Positions 42,778 to 52,610 of a stretch of DNA of 64,000 bases are shown here, piece by piece. The translations under genes were made by a program, and so were the position numbers. Below the pieces are notes generated by a model, which worked only from the letters and a program-made list of their open reading frames with translations, was not told the DNA's origin and did no database searches. Source of the stretch: Diplonema papillatum (lineage: Eukaryota; Euglenozoa; Diplonemea; Diplonemida; Diplonemidae); contig JAPJBO010000031.1 of assembly GCA_030068145.1 (NCBI GenBank), forward strand, positions 310,001-374,000, read 5' to 3'. Numbering within the stretch: position 1 is the first letter of the stretch; every line of letters begins with the position of its first letter.

Positions 42778-42830
42778 CCACCGGGAAACCCTAGCTTCCC
42801 AAAATACCAAGCGAACTTTTTTTTACTCCA
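42778..42830 (+). promoter_or_regulatory. R10-like module upstream of the 42.9-kb gene
   Basis: ACCACCGGGAAACCCTAG and CCAAGCGAACTTTTTTTTAC lie 104-156 bp before the ATG, similar in sequence and distance to the module before the calmodulin-like gene. The promoter role is inferred from position only. Confidence 0.22.
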
Positions 42831-42933
42831 AAAATGGCGGCCAACCCGAAAACCAGCGGAATGAATACTTGCAGGCGCGGGGGGGAGAGGGAGGTGATCA
42901 TCGCAGGGGAAAAGGTGGCGCCTTCGAGCCGTC

Positions 42934-45900
42934 ATGTCCGGCGAGCCGACACGAGTCGATGACCTGCGGCTGCGGCTGCTGCTGCGGGGCGCGCTCGAGG
43001 CGGTCGGCGAGGAGGCGGGCGTCGTGTGCGGCGCGGTCGTGCAGTTGCTCGACAAGGGGCTTCGCGTGGTGCGCGGGCTGCCGCCCGGCGTCATCAGCCG
43101 GTCGAGCGACTTTTTGAGCACGTGGGCCGACGGCGGGCGCCTGCCCGCCGCCGACGGCCAGGCGGAGCTGCTCGTCGGCATCCCGCGGCTGCTCCTCTCC
43201 TTCGACAAGAACCACGAGGCCAAGCGCCTCGTGGTCCTTGCGGCCCAGACCTTCTTGCAGGGCCAGGTAGACGTATACCGGGCCGCGTACGGCCCGGTTT
43301 TTGCGAACCACCACAAAAAGCTGCTCCTGCAGGGACTCGCAGCCATCGCCACGGAGGAGGCAGTCGTTGCCCGGTCGCGGCTGAAGATCCGCCTGTTCCT
43401 CCCGCCGCCGGCGCGGGCGGGGCTGCGGCTGCTGCCGCACGGGTGCGAGCACGTCCGCCCGGCGCCGCTCCCGCACAGAATGGCGCGGGACCGGTTTTCC
43501 TTCGCGGAGAACCCCAACGAGTACTTCGACGAGGCCCGCAGGGCCGGCGGCGGCGGCGCCGCGGTGCCGCTGGGCGACGCTCTGTCGGTGTCGTCGTCGA
43601 CGGCGTTCCCGGAGTTGGACGAGGCGGCGCAGGACGTTCTCGACAGTTTGACGGCTCTTCTGCCCGTCGAAGAGGACCCATCCGCCTGCGCGGTTGCCCT
43701 CGCGAAGTTCGTGAAGCAGTACAAGCAGCCCCGGACGGCAGCTTCCGGTTTGGGTGGTGGTCCACCTGTCGAGTCTTCTCCTTCTCCTCCTCCTCCTCCT
43801 CCTCCTCCTCCTTCCGACTCGGCAACGAGTCTCGCCCGGCGGTCGACCGCGCGGCGTTGCCCCGTGACGGATATCGCGTGCGTCGTGCTCGACCTCACGC
43901 AGTACGTCGCTTCGAGCAACGACTTCGCGAAGGCCGGCAGCATCCTCGCCCGGTACATCCACCTGGTCACGCCGTCCGCCTGCGAGAAGGACCACCCCGC
44001 GAACGGCCTTTTGCCGGTCGCGTCTTCGATACTGATGCGCGGCGGGTACACTTTGCCGGAGGGTCTTCCGGTGCTGCCAGGGGTCCGGCTGGACTCCGCC
44101 GTCGGCAGCGGGCGTGACGCGATCAGTGGCGAGCTGGTTGAAGACACGCGCCGAGCGCTGGCGAAGGTCCTGCGGCGCAGCCAAGGCGACGCCGCCCGCC
44201 GGCTGGCCCGCACGGAGCTTGCCGCCGGGCTGATCTCGCGCGGCGCCGCGGCGCGGAAGCACGCGGCGGCCGCCGGCCGCGGGCACAGCCTCGCCGGGGT
44301 GTACCGGGCGGGTTGGGTCATCCACAAAGCGGCGGCGCTCCTCTGCGACTGCGGGTTGGTGGTCACGCGGCAGGGCGCGCAACAACACGTGGAACGCGAC
44401 GCGCGGGCCGTACGGTCCGGGGTCCCGAAGGCGTGGCGCACGCCGGGCAGGGACCTGTTTTCGGACGCAGCGCGGAGCCTGCGCAAGGCCCTCGCAGCCC
44501 CTGGGCCCGAAGAACGCCCTCTTCCCCCAGAGCTGAGCGACGCGACTTCGCTGCTGCTCGATCGCGTCACGCCCGCTTTGGAGCTGCTTGCCGGCAGCGG
44601 CGGTGGCGGTGTGCCAGGGCGTGCGGCCCGCAGCGCCGCCGCCTTCGACGCCGCGCAAACCCGGAGCCAGCAGCTCGCCCCCGCCCGCGTGGGTGCGAGC
44701 GGTGGCGCCGGCTCCCCTCGCGCTGGCAATCAGCTCGGAGCAGATCCCGTCGAGACCACCATCGACGGCGAGCCGCAACGATTCGGAGAACCGGTGTTCC
44801 CCCCTTCGGAAGCTGACGCACTGATGCAGGAGCAGGGGATGCATCTTGACAACGCTGCTTCCCCTGCCGCGAATCCGTCGGGAGCAGGCGGGCCTTCCCG
44901 GGTCATCGCCGGCGGCGAGCCGCAACCCGCCGCGGACGATCGCGGCCACGCCGCCTCGGATCACTTTGGATCCGGTCCTCCGAGCACCATCGCCGACGGC
45001 GGGCCGCGGCGGACCGGGGCCCCCGCTGCTTTTGCCTCGGGAGCTGGGTCTCCGCCGGGGGAAAACCGCGCCGCCGCGGCTTCCCCGGCTGCGGATCCGT
45101 TTCGAGCGTGTCACGCGTCGGGAGCCGCCGTCGGCGAAGCGCAGCGGACCGAGGATCCAGCTGCCTTTGTTTCGGGAGCTGCTGGGTCGCCGCCGGGGGA
45201 GCACCGCGCCGACGCCGCTTCCCCCGCCGTTGAACCGTTCGGAGCGTGTCACGCGGAGGCAGCCGCTGACGGCGTGGACGGGGGTCCCGCGGGCTCTGCT
45301 TCGGGAGCTGGCGTGCAGAATCGTGGCGAGGGATCGCCTGGCGGCGCGAAGCGGCGGAGGACGGGAGAGGCGGGGTTTGTGGACGGGGTGAACCGGCACC
45401 GGGGGATGCGGCAGATCACCGAGGGCCTCGTGCGGGCCGCCGTCGCGTGGTGCGCTGCGCCGCTGCGCGATCAGCTGCTGGACCACCCGCCGCCGGACCT
45501 GCTGCCCGCCGTTGCGTCGCTGCTGGTGCGCGTAGAGCAGCTGCTGCAGGGCGCCGGGTTTTCGGTCGCGTCGGGCGCGGCTTCGGCGATCCTCGAGCCC
45601 TCCGCCCAGCTCTGGAGCGTCTCGCCGGGCGCCGCCGCGCTGCCTCCCGACACCGCTGCCTGCGCCGCGGTGTCGCAGAGCATCGCGTGCACCCTCCGGA
45701 CCCTCGTTTTCGCACGGGCGTTCCGGCTGTGCACGGTCGACGCGCCTCTAGCGGCGGACGCGGTCTACCTCCTCTGCGACCGGTGCGAGGCGCCGCTCGC
45801 GGCCTCCGCGGCCGCGCTGCTGCTCTCCTGCGAAGGCGGCGCGCCGCCGCCCCTCTGCGCGGCGTTCGTCGCGGCGCTCGACGCGCTCGGGCGAAGTGCC

Positions 45901-46152
45901 ACGGCCCGCGCCGTTGAGGCGCTGCCTCCTTCGCACATCGACCGCGACACGTTTCTCGTCGTCCCGAGCACGCGGAGCACCCCGGTCATCAGCGCGCTGT
46001 GGCACTTGGACCAAAGCCGGGACCTCTCCGACGTCCTCCTTCGCCTCTCGGATCCTGTTCACCTCGCGAAAGCGGTGCCGGCAGACGCGCCGTCATTCAT
46101 CGCAGCCATCGCGTCGTTCGAGCTTCGCCGCCTGCTGGGGTGTGCGAGCTGA
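42934..46152 (+). CDS. Intronless 1072-residue protein of unknown function
   Basis: The ATG at 42934 (MSGEPTRVDDLRLRLLLRGA) opens a single strongly GC-biased frame to TGA at 46152. Residues 1-270 are mostly helical, Leu/Ala-rich (GQAELLVGIPRLLLSFDKNH, LVVLAAQTFLQGQVDVY). A polyproline run (SPSPPPPPPPPP) lies near 285. Residues 310-570 are again helical (CVVLDLTQYVASSNDFAKAG). Residues ~590-800 are low complexity with repeated AASPAA, ASGAGSPPGE and FGACHA units. The C-terminal 270 residues are helical (ITEGLVRAAVAWCAAPLRDQ, DRDTFLVVPSTRSTPVISAL). A helical-repeat scaffold is plausible. I recognise no family, signal peptide or membrane segment. Broken copies of both ends flank the gene. Long frames on the opposite strand are shadows of the GC bias. 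Confidence 0.75.
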   Translation: MSGEPTRVDDLRLRLLLRGALEAVGEEAGVVCGAVVQLLDKGLRVVRGLPPGVISRSSDFLSTWADGGRLPAADGQAELLVGIPRLLLSFDKNHEAKRLVVLAAQTFLQGQVDVYRAAYGPVFANHHKKLLLQGLAAIATEEAVVARSRLKIRLFLPPPARAGLRLLPHGCEHVRPAPLPHRMARDRFSFAENPNEYFDEARRAGGGGAAVPLGDALSVSSSTAFPELDEAAQDVLDSLTALLPVEEDPSACAVALAKFVKQYKQPRTAASGLGGGPPVESSPSPPPPPPPPPSDSATSLARRSTARRCPVTDIACVVLDLTQYVASSNDFAKAGSILARYIHLVTPSACEKDHPANGLLPVASSILMRGGYTLPEGLPVLPGVRLDSAVGSGRDAISGELVEDTRRALAKVLRRSQGDAARRLARTELAAGLISRGAAARKHAAAAGRGHSLAGVYRAGWVIHKAAALLCDCGLVVTRQGAQQHVERDARAVRSGVPKAWRTPGRDLFSDAARSLRKALAAPGPEERPLPPELSDATSLLLDRVTPALELLAGSGGGGVPGRAARSAAAFDAAQTRSQQLAPARVGASGGAGSPRAGNQLGADPVETTIDGEPQRFGEPVFPPSEADALMQEQGMHLDNAASPAANPSGAGGPSRVIAGGEPQPAADDRGHAASDHFGSGPPSTIADGGPRRTGAPAAFASGAGSPPGENRAAAASPAADPFRACHASGAAVGEAQRTEDPAAFVSGAAGSPPGEHRADAASPAVEPFGACHAEAAADGVDGGPAGSASGAGVQNRGEGSPGGAKRRRTGEAGFVDGVNRHRGMRQITEGLVRAAVAWCAAPLRDQLLDHPPPDLLPAVASLLVRVEQLLQGAGFSVASGAASAILEPSAQLWSVSPGAAALPPDTAACAAVSQSIACTLRTLVFARAFRLCTVDAPLAADAVYLLCDRCEAPLAASAAALLLSCEGGAPPPLCAAFVAALDALGRSATARAVEALPPSHIDRDTFLVVPSTRSTPVISALWHLDQSRDLSDVLLRLSDPVHLAKAVPADAPSFIAAIASFELRRLLGCAS

Positions 46153-47270
46153 GAAGCGGGCGTTCGTTCACAGCACCAGAGGGCTGTCGCCTCTTCGACC
46201 TATCTGAGCTGCCGCCAGGAAACACTGACACCGAAAAACGGGATGCCGCGGGCTCTGCTTCGGGAGCTGGCGTCCAGAAGCACGGCGGGGGCTCGCCTCG
46301 CTGCCGCTGTACACGGTGGCCCGGGCCGCGGTGTCACCGGGCATCGCGTATTTCCTCCGGCGCTCGGGCGCAGCGCCACGGCCCGCGCCGTTGAGGCGCT
46401 GCCTCCTTCGCACATCGACCGCGACACGTTTCTCGTCGTCCCGAGCACGCGGAGCACCCCGGTCATCAGCGCGCTGTGGCACTTGGACCAAAGCCGGGAC
46501 CTCTCCGACGTCCTCCTTCGCCTCTCGGATCCTGTTCACCTCGCGAAAGGGGTGCCGGCAGACGCGCCGTCATTCATCGCAGCCATCGCGTCGTTCGAGC
46601 TTCGCCGCCTGCTGGGGTGTGCGAGCTGAGAAGCGGGCGTTCGTTCACAGCACCAGAGGGCTGTCGCCTCTTCGACCTATCTGAGCTGCCGCCAGGAAAC
46701 ACTGACACCGAAAAACGGGATGCCGCGGGCTCTGCTTCGGGAGCTGGCGTCCAGAAGCACGGCGGGGGCTCGCCTCGCTGCCGCTGTACACGGTGGCCCG
46801 GGCCGCGGTGTCACCGGGCATCGCGTATTTCCTCCGGACCCTCGTTTTCGCACGGGCGTCCCGGCTGTGCACGGTCGACGCGCCTCTAGCGGCGGACGCG
46901 GTCTACCTCCTCAGCGACCGGTGCGAGGCGCCGCTCGCGGCCTCCGCGGCCGCGCTGCTGCTCTCCTGCGAAGGCGGTGCGCCGCCGCCCCTCTGCGCGG
47001 CGTTCGTCGCGGCGCTCGACGCGCTCGGGCGAAGCGCCACGGCCCGCGCCGTTGAGTCGCTGCCTCCTTCGCACATCGACCGCGACACGTTTCTCGTCGT
47101 CCCGACATCAGCGCGCTGTGGCACTTGGACCAAAGCCGGGACCTCTCCGACGTCCTCCTTCGCCTCTCGGATCCTGTTCACCTCGCGAAAGCGGTGCCGG
47201 CAGACGCGCCGTCATTCATCGCAGCCATCGCGTCGTTCGAGCTTCGCCGCCTGCTGGGGTGTGCGAGCTG
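46153..47270 (+). pseudogene. Two internally deleted copies of the 42.9-kb gene's 3' end
   Basis: Each copy starts after the same 3' flank (GAAGCGGGCGTTCGTTCACA ... GACACCGAAAAACGGGATGC). It takes up the gene at GCGGGCTCTGCTTCGGGAGC and skips blocks to reach the true C-terminus ending GCGAGCTGA (46629 and 47270). Copy 1 jumps from CCTCCGG directly to the ARAVEALPPSHID part. Copy 2 keeps the intervening region but lacks about 20 bp near VPSTRST. An open frame 46243-46629 still ends in the gene's C-terminus. After 47270 the 3' flank repeats a third time. Confidence 0.85.
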
Positions 47271-47412
47271 AGAAGCGGGCGTTCATGCACAGCGCCAGAG
47301 GGCTGTCGCCTCTTCGACCTATCTGAGCTGCCGCCAGGAAACGCTGACACCGAAAAACGGGATGCCGATGGGGCTGCCTTTTGCGAGCCATCGATGGTGA
47401 CCGACGTTGTCA

Positions 47413-47692
47413 GTACTAACACAATCTTGCAAGTCGCCCCGTCAATGTCTTGCGGGCTAAAAAGACGCAGGCAGCGTGTTTTGGTGGTTGATCGCGAATT
47501 CCTCACCTGAAAATGACACAAGGTAAATACAAGTGGGAAAAACGATCAACCGACACGCGCAAACAAAACGAAGCGCCTGTCTTTTTCGCTGACAACTCCC
47601 CTACCCTGCTTTTGGCTTTGTAGGTTCTCCCGACTCCGCAAATCGTGGTTAGCACAAACTCAAGAGGTCTAGCAGTATTAGCATACTTTCAA
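47413..47692 (+). repeat. R1 copy followed by the 3' part of R3
   Basis: R1 (TAGTACT-like CAGTACTAACACAATCTTGC, GTAAATACAAGTGGGAAAAA, GAAGCGCCTGTCTTTTT) runs to about 47590, then R3 (GTTCTCCCGACTCC, CACAAACTCAAGAGGTCTAG). Confidence 0.75.
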
Positions 47693-47739
47693 GAAGAAAA
47701 CGCGCTGCATCCTGACACCAACGTGTTCCTCAACGCTTG

Positions 47740-48128
47740 TAGAGGTTGACTAATCGATAATAAAAGAGTCTTCATTTTATTTTCACTTGCTGTAACCGTT
47801 AGTGAAAATGAAGACCTCCGTTATTATCGGGGTCAACTCCACACGTTGGCGAGTGAGCTGGTCTGGACCGTTCATCTGCGACGGGTTGAATCGGGTTACG
47901 CGCGCTCCAATACTGAGTAGTCCAGGGACGACAGAGTTTTGTTACGCGCGCTCCTATACTGCGTAGTCCGGGGACGACAGAGTTTTGTTATGCGCGCTCC
48001 GATACTGAGTAGTCCAGGGACGACAGAGTTTTGTTACGCGCGCTCCTATACTGACTAGTCCGGGGACGACAGAGTTTTGTTACGCGCGCTCCGATACTGA
48101 GTAGTCCAGGGACGACAGAGTTTTGTTA
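47740..48128 (-). repeat. Reversed copy: repeat P, satellite flank, five 46-bp units
   Basis: On the minus strand the order is five 46-bp satellite units, the flank CCGATTCAACCCGTCGCAGA ... GTGTGGAGTTGACCCCGATA, then P (GGTCTTCATTTTCACTAAC ...). Flank and units match 25770-26080, and P matches 22850-22950. This is a dispersed copy of one composite repeat. Confidence 0.8.
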
Positions 48129-48130
48129 CA

Positions 48131-49310
48131 GGCAGCCTTGGGTTCGGTCGCCGGGGTGTATGCGGTTTCAATGAAAAATGACCCATTTTTGTAGTCGTAT
48201 CCTCTCTAGCCTTCGTCAGCATGCACCAGGCGGCGCCTCCGAGTAGTCACTAGCTCCCCTCGCTCATTTACCTTCTCGACCTTGTCTCCCGAATGCGCCA
48301 GGAGCTGCCACAAGCTCGGCGCCAATGGACAACGAGAATGACTAAAAAAGGCCCTGGCCGCATTTCACCAGCTCTCGAAAACCCGGGAGCGTGGTGCGCC
48401 GTATCATCTTTCTCTCTTTCATTGTTCGTTCTTTTGAGCATCTCTTTGCCACCTTGGTAGCCCTGCAAAGCCATGGAGTTGTAGTCGCTAAACAGCGCAT
48501 GGGGACGCTCAAAGCGGAAGAAGTACTGCCGACTTGTCACGGCTGTGAGTGTTCAACACGTCCCTACTACTAAGGTCGTAAAATGTTGGAACCGCTCGTC
48601 AAAACGTGTCGTGAAATGATAAACCACAGGCAAGGCGGTTCACCTGCTGGAAGCGTGAACATCAAGACGTTACACTCGCTGAGCACGTATCATTGTTTAA
48701 GTGCAATAGTTCAAGGCGTTTCACGTTCACCACGCGAACCAATCCCGTGGTGGACAACTTGGAATGTGTAATAGCGATTTCAAGTTGCTTCTCGAACACG
48801 TTTCAGTGCGTGGAAGACGTTTACAGATCATCGCGTTTGCTGCATTTTCATGAGAACGTTTCAGTTGTAAACCATGCCGTGCTGAATGGAAATCACTTGT
48901 CAAATCACGTTCGTCATAAAAGCCGTCCTGTCTCTAGAACGCATAACTTGAGCAAATCTACCCTTCTGTATTCCGATGTGGGATCCTTCCGCTTTCACTT
49001 ACTCTTGTCAAGCACAGTCGACGCTCCACACTTGCCAAGCACGTCCCGCATTGAAGACGATTATTTGTCAAGTTGTGTCATGTAAGTCGTCTTGCCCCCG
49101 GAACGCACATGTTGTGCAGATCCACTCTTCTGCATCCCGATGTGTTATTCTTTCGCAACACGCAATCAAGACACGTTCATCATCGAAGACATTTTCTCCT
49201 CTCTAGAACGCACGTTTTGAGCAGTGGCACTCTGGTGTCGTGATCGGATGTGTGATTCTTCCGCTGCGCGCAATCAATTCACGCCCGTCACTAAAAAGGC
49301 GTTTTCCCCA
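48131..49310. other. No gene seen
   Basis: Between 48860 and 49230 a ~125-bp motif recurs loosely (TTCGTCATAAAAGCCGTC/TCATGTAAGTCGTCTTGC, AGAACGCA, GAGCAAATCTAC, TCTGTATTCCGATGTG), suggesting an old tandem repeat. No convincing exon. Confidence 0.4.

Positions 49311-49312
<2 letters not shown>

Positions 49313-49395
<83 letters not shown>
49313..49395 (+). repeat. (CT)n microsatellite
   Basis: About 40 uninterrupted CT units. The Ser-Leu frames across it are artefacts of the repeat. Confidence 0.97.
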
Positions 49396-49398
<3 letters not shown>

Positions 49399-49790
49399 CT
49401 TCTTCCCGCGGGCTTGTTTTTGGCCGGTCGCGTTGCAGCCCTCAGATTTTGCCGTACTTGTGCCTGCTTACAAGAGAAAAGGTAAAACGGCGAACCACGC
49501 TAAACAACCGCAGACTGCCGAACAAGATACAAACCCGCTATTCTTCCAGGGGTTTGGGAGGCGCGTCGCAGTTTGTTTCTGTAGCCTGACAAGTCCACTC
49601 CCATTCTCCGCACGCCAAGTTTGCCGTTCTCCATAAATTTGTTCGGAGCTTCTTCACTTCGTTTACGAAGTTCTTGACCCCTTCTTTCAAAGTATGAAAG
49701 CGAGTTTTGTGGGGCTGGCAGCGTGTTTGGGAGGAGATTAGCCTGACGCTCACTTTCACGGACAAACAAACGTCGCCTATTCTTTTTAGT

Positions 49791-51478
49791 ACTAGTCACG
49801 GTTGGCATGTAATAATTATTATTAGATTCGATTAGATTTTATTAGATATTATTAGCCTGATTATTACGTATTATTAGATCTAATAATGGGTAATAACTAA
49901 TAATTTATAATAATTTCTAATAATTTCTCATAATTTCGTCGTCTTGTTGCGTTAGTGGGGAGTCATTTGCAAGCAAATGAGTACCACACTATGCCAGCTT
50001 TTCGCTACGTGACTCCAGAAGGGTCACTTTTTCCGCGCTTTCGGCGCGGCGCAACTCTAGTCGGTTGCAACTGTTCTTGGAAACTACTGACGATTTCATA
50101 ATCCGAAAAGGAATCGGAATCTTCGCTTTCTCGTTTGCGCCGGTAGGCACGCCGCGATGCGGAGGACGCGAGTAGCCGGGAAGAGCCGGCGGGAGGGCGC
50201 GATCGTTGTGTGTCATAATTTCTAATAAAATCTAATAACTTCTAATATTTTCTAATAATCTAATAATCGCCTGTTGAGAGTCCCCAGGATGTGGGAGGAT
50301 CCGGGAAAGACTACTCAGTCGGACTAGGATCTTGGCAATGAAGCCGCGAAAATGGAGGGAACCCAGAAATCAAAGTAGCTACACCCAAATCTCAGACTTG
50401 TACTCAGTGAAAATATCTGATTTAGCTCTCGGTGAAAATCTCAGATTCAGCTTTCGGTGAAGATCTGCAGATTGTTCCTCCAATCTCAGATTATGCACTC
50501 AGCCCAAAACTCACATGCGAGTTCAAAATCTGCGAGTTTGTGAGCGAAAACCCGGCGACCGCCCAGAAAACATCACGGTCCCGGACGATGCTCAATGGCG
50601 ACGAACGCAAAGAAGAAGAAACACGAAAACAACACCAGAATCCATGCCAGGCAAGGCCTGGCAGTGCAAGCCAAGCGGTGACGCCAAGGTGTTTTTAAGC
50701 AATGGTATTGTATTAATGTCGCCCCATAATGTACTTAATCACCGCAAGTCCCAGCGCTTCATCAAAGCGGTTGTGGGTAAGCCGCGGTGAAAAAGGCAGG
50801 ACGTGACTATGGTGCTTGCAGAAGACAGTCCGAAGAACCGGCAGAAGATCACAAGCAGGCCGTACATTCCGCGTGCAGATGAACGTGAAATGACACGGGA
50901 TCTTATTGTCTGCTTCGGTCGGGTTCCAGCGAATGCCGATCATCAAAGGCCACATGCAACGGACTGTATGCCCAGCGAACGGGATTCGTGCTCAAAAGAA
51001 GGTTTCCCAGATGGAGTTAGACCCCCATTCTGCCCTAAGAATACGGGTTCTGGCGGGTAGAGGTCGCATACCCCACGTGCCACATCATCGTCCTCTGCCA
51101 GGATCTTGCCTCAAACCTCTCCTACCTCTTTTGGCATCCTTCCATTTCGACTTAGCAACAAACGGAATTGCGAACGGGGTGAAAGGAATGGTTTGGACGC
51201 ACGAACACCCACCGTGACGATCACCTTCCACTCCTAGGGGCACTTTTGCTGTGAGAATGCATGGGAAAGTCAGGTAATAATGGATTATTACCTGGTAATA
51301 ATATCTAATAATGGGTAATAATTTCTAATAATCAGGTAATACTATCTAATAATTTCAGGAACCAGGTAATAATATCTAATAATATCTAATAATTTCTAAT
51401 AAAATCTAATAATTTGGGGCGGATTTCGGAAATCTAATAATAGGTAATAATCGTGATTATCTGCCAACCGTGACTAGT
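49791..51478. mobile_element. 1.7-kb foldback-type element FB-2, at an R1 end
   Basis: The ends are ACTAGTCACGGTTGGCA and TGCCAACCGTGACTAGT, followed inward by TAATAATTTCTAATAATT repeats (49810-49960, 50215-50270 and 51270-51450). AGT flanks both ends (49788-49790 and 51479-51481; the limit is ambiguous because the TIR itself ends in AGT). The left flank is the R1 end (CAAACGTCGCC.ATTCTTTTTAGT). The interior has a short-period tract (CTCAGATT...GGTGAAAATC at 50380-50470) and several short frames. The best is a minus-strand ~90-codon frame ending at 50713 (RFDEALGLAVIKYIMG). No transposase was recognised. Confidence 0.7.
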
Positions 51479-51554
51479 AGTCAGTGCATGAACCACACAC
51501 ATGGGCCAGCATGCACACAATAGCAGGAGGCAGCAGGGTAGCCGGGGGGAGGTT

Positions 51555-51655
51555 TGAAGGCGCGCCATGCGGCGCGCGCGGCAGCTCCTCTCGGCCGGCG
51601 CCGACGCGTACCGGACCTCGCAGAGCCGGCTGATGCCCGGCGTGTCCTCCGGGGT
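51555..51655 (+). pseudogene. Truncated 5' copy of the MsrA-like gene
   Basis: GGAGGTTTGAAGGCGCGCCA through the first ~33 codons (MRRARQLLSAGADAYRTSQS, MPGVSSGV) repeats 51833-51940, then breaks off to unrelated TTGACGACTAGGG. R1-like sequence (51693-51760) lies between copy and gene. Confidence 0.85.
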
Positions 51656-51848
51656 CTTGACGACTAGGGCTTTCTGTGAATTTCTGTTCCTACTGGTTAG
51701 AATCTTGCGGGTTACCCCAACATTGCATCCAAGCTAAAAAGAGTTAGACGTAAAATACTGTTAGCACCGGGACCTTTTTACAGCATGAACCACAGTGGCT
51801 GGCAGGAGGACGAGGGCAGGAGGGTAGCTGGGGGTTCGAAGGCGCGCC

Positions 51849-52610
51849 ATGCGGCGCGCGCGGCAGCTCCTCTCGGCCGGCGCCGACGCGTACCGGACCT
51901 CGCAGAGCCGGCTGATGCCCGGCGTGTCCTCCGGGGTCCAGCTTCTCGAGTATCCCACGACTGGGCACCCGCTGGCTGGCCCGTGGCCCGCTGGGTCGCG
52001 CGCGGCGCTGTTCTGCGCCGGCGACTTTTGGGCCGCGGAGGACCGGTTTCTGCGGTCAAACCGCATCGAATGCTCGGTCGCCGGCTTTGCCGGCGGCAGC
52101 CCCGACTTCCCCAAGCCTTCCTTCGAAGAAGTGTGCCGGGGAGACGCCGAAGGGTACCGTGAGGCGGTTAAAGTGGTGTACAACAGCCGGAGGACCAGCT
52201 ATTCCGACCTGCTGTGGCTGTTCTGGACCTCCCACAGCGCGAGGCACCTCGAGAAGGGCCGGGCGGCGCAGCAGGGGAGGCAGCTGGGGTCTGTGATCTT
52301 CGCCTTCGGCCCCCGCCAGCTGGCTCTGGCGCAGGCGTCGAAAGCCTTCGTCGACGACCGTCTCTCCGCCGTCCAGCCGACGCTGATCCTCGACGCTGCG
52401 GCGTGCCCGTTCTACGCCGCCGACGCACACCACCAGCAGCGCCTTGCGCGGGACCGGGCGCAGGGCCGCCCAGCCCTGCCGGGCCTGCGAGCTGTCCGCG
52501 CTGCGTTGCCCCGCGACGCGTTCCTGGCGCACTTGAGTGCGCTGCCGGAGGCGAAAGAGGCCCTGCGTGACGAGGAAGCGCCGGCGGAGGAAGTTGCCGT
52601 CACTCTGTGA
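51849..52610 (+). CDS. MsrA-family protein with catalytic Cys replaced by Asp
   Basis: A 253-residue single-exon protein. Residues 53-200 follow peptide-methionine (S)-S-oxide reductase: ALFCAGDFWAAEDRF (family .FA.GCFWG.E), VAGFAGG (family GY.GG), SFEEVCRGDAEGYREAVKVV (family .Y.EVC.G.TGHAE.V.V), SYSDLLWLFWTSH, LGSVIFAFGPRQLALAQASK and AACPFYAADAHHQQRL (family FY.AE.YHQ.YL). The GCFW catalytic cysteine is Asp59 here, and the GHAE histidine is Tyr. Cys56 lies three residues before that position. A 46-residue Ala-rich tail follows. Reductase activity by the usual mechanism is therefore unlikely. It could be a methionine-sulfoxide-binding or structural relative. Broken copies of both ends flank it. 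Confidence 0.85.
   Translation: MRRARQLLSAGADAYRTSQSRLMPGVSSGVQLLEYPTTGHPLAGPWPAGSRAALFCAGDFWAAEDRFLRSNRIECSVAGFAGGSPDFPKPSFEEVCRGDAEGYREAVKVVYNSRRTSYSDLLWLFWTSHSARHLEKGRAAQQGRQLGSVIFAFGPRQLALAQASKAFVDDRLSAVQPTLILDAAACPFYAADAHHQQRLARDRAQGRPALPGLRAVRAALPRDAFLAHLSALPEAKEALRDEEAPAEEVAVTL

Noticed and set aside
42771-45486. Very long open frames on the minus strand opposite the 42.9-kb gene
   Set aside because: They mirror the GC-rich codon bias of the plus-strand gene, give Arg/Pro-rich nonsense protein, and the plus frame is the one preserved in duplicated copies.
49224-49589. Ser-Leu-rich protein
   Set aside because: The frames exist only because a (CT)n microsatellite has no stop codons.
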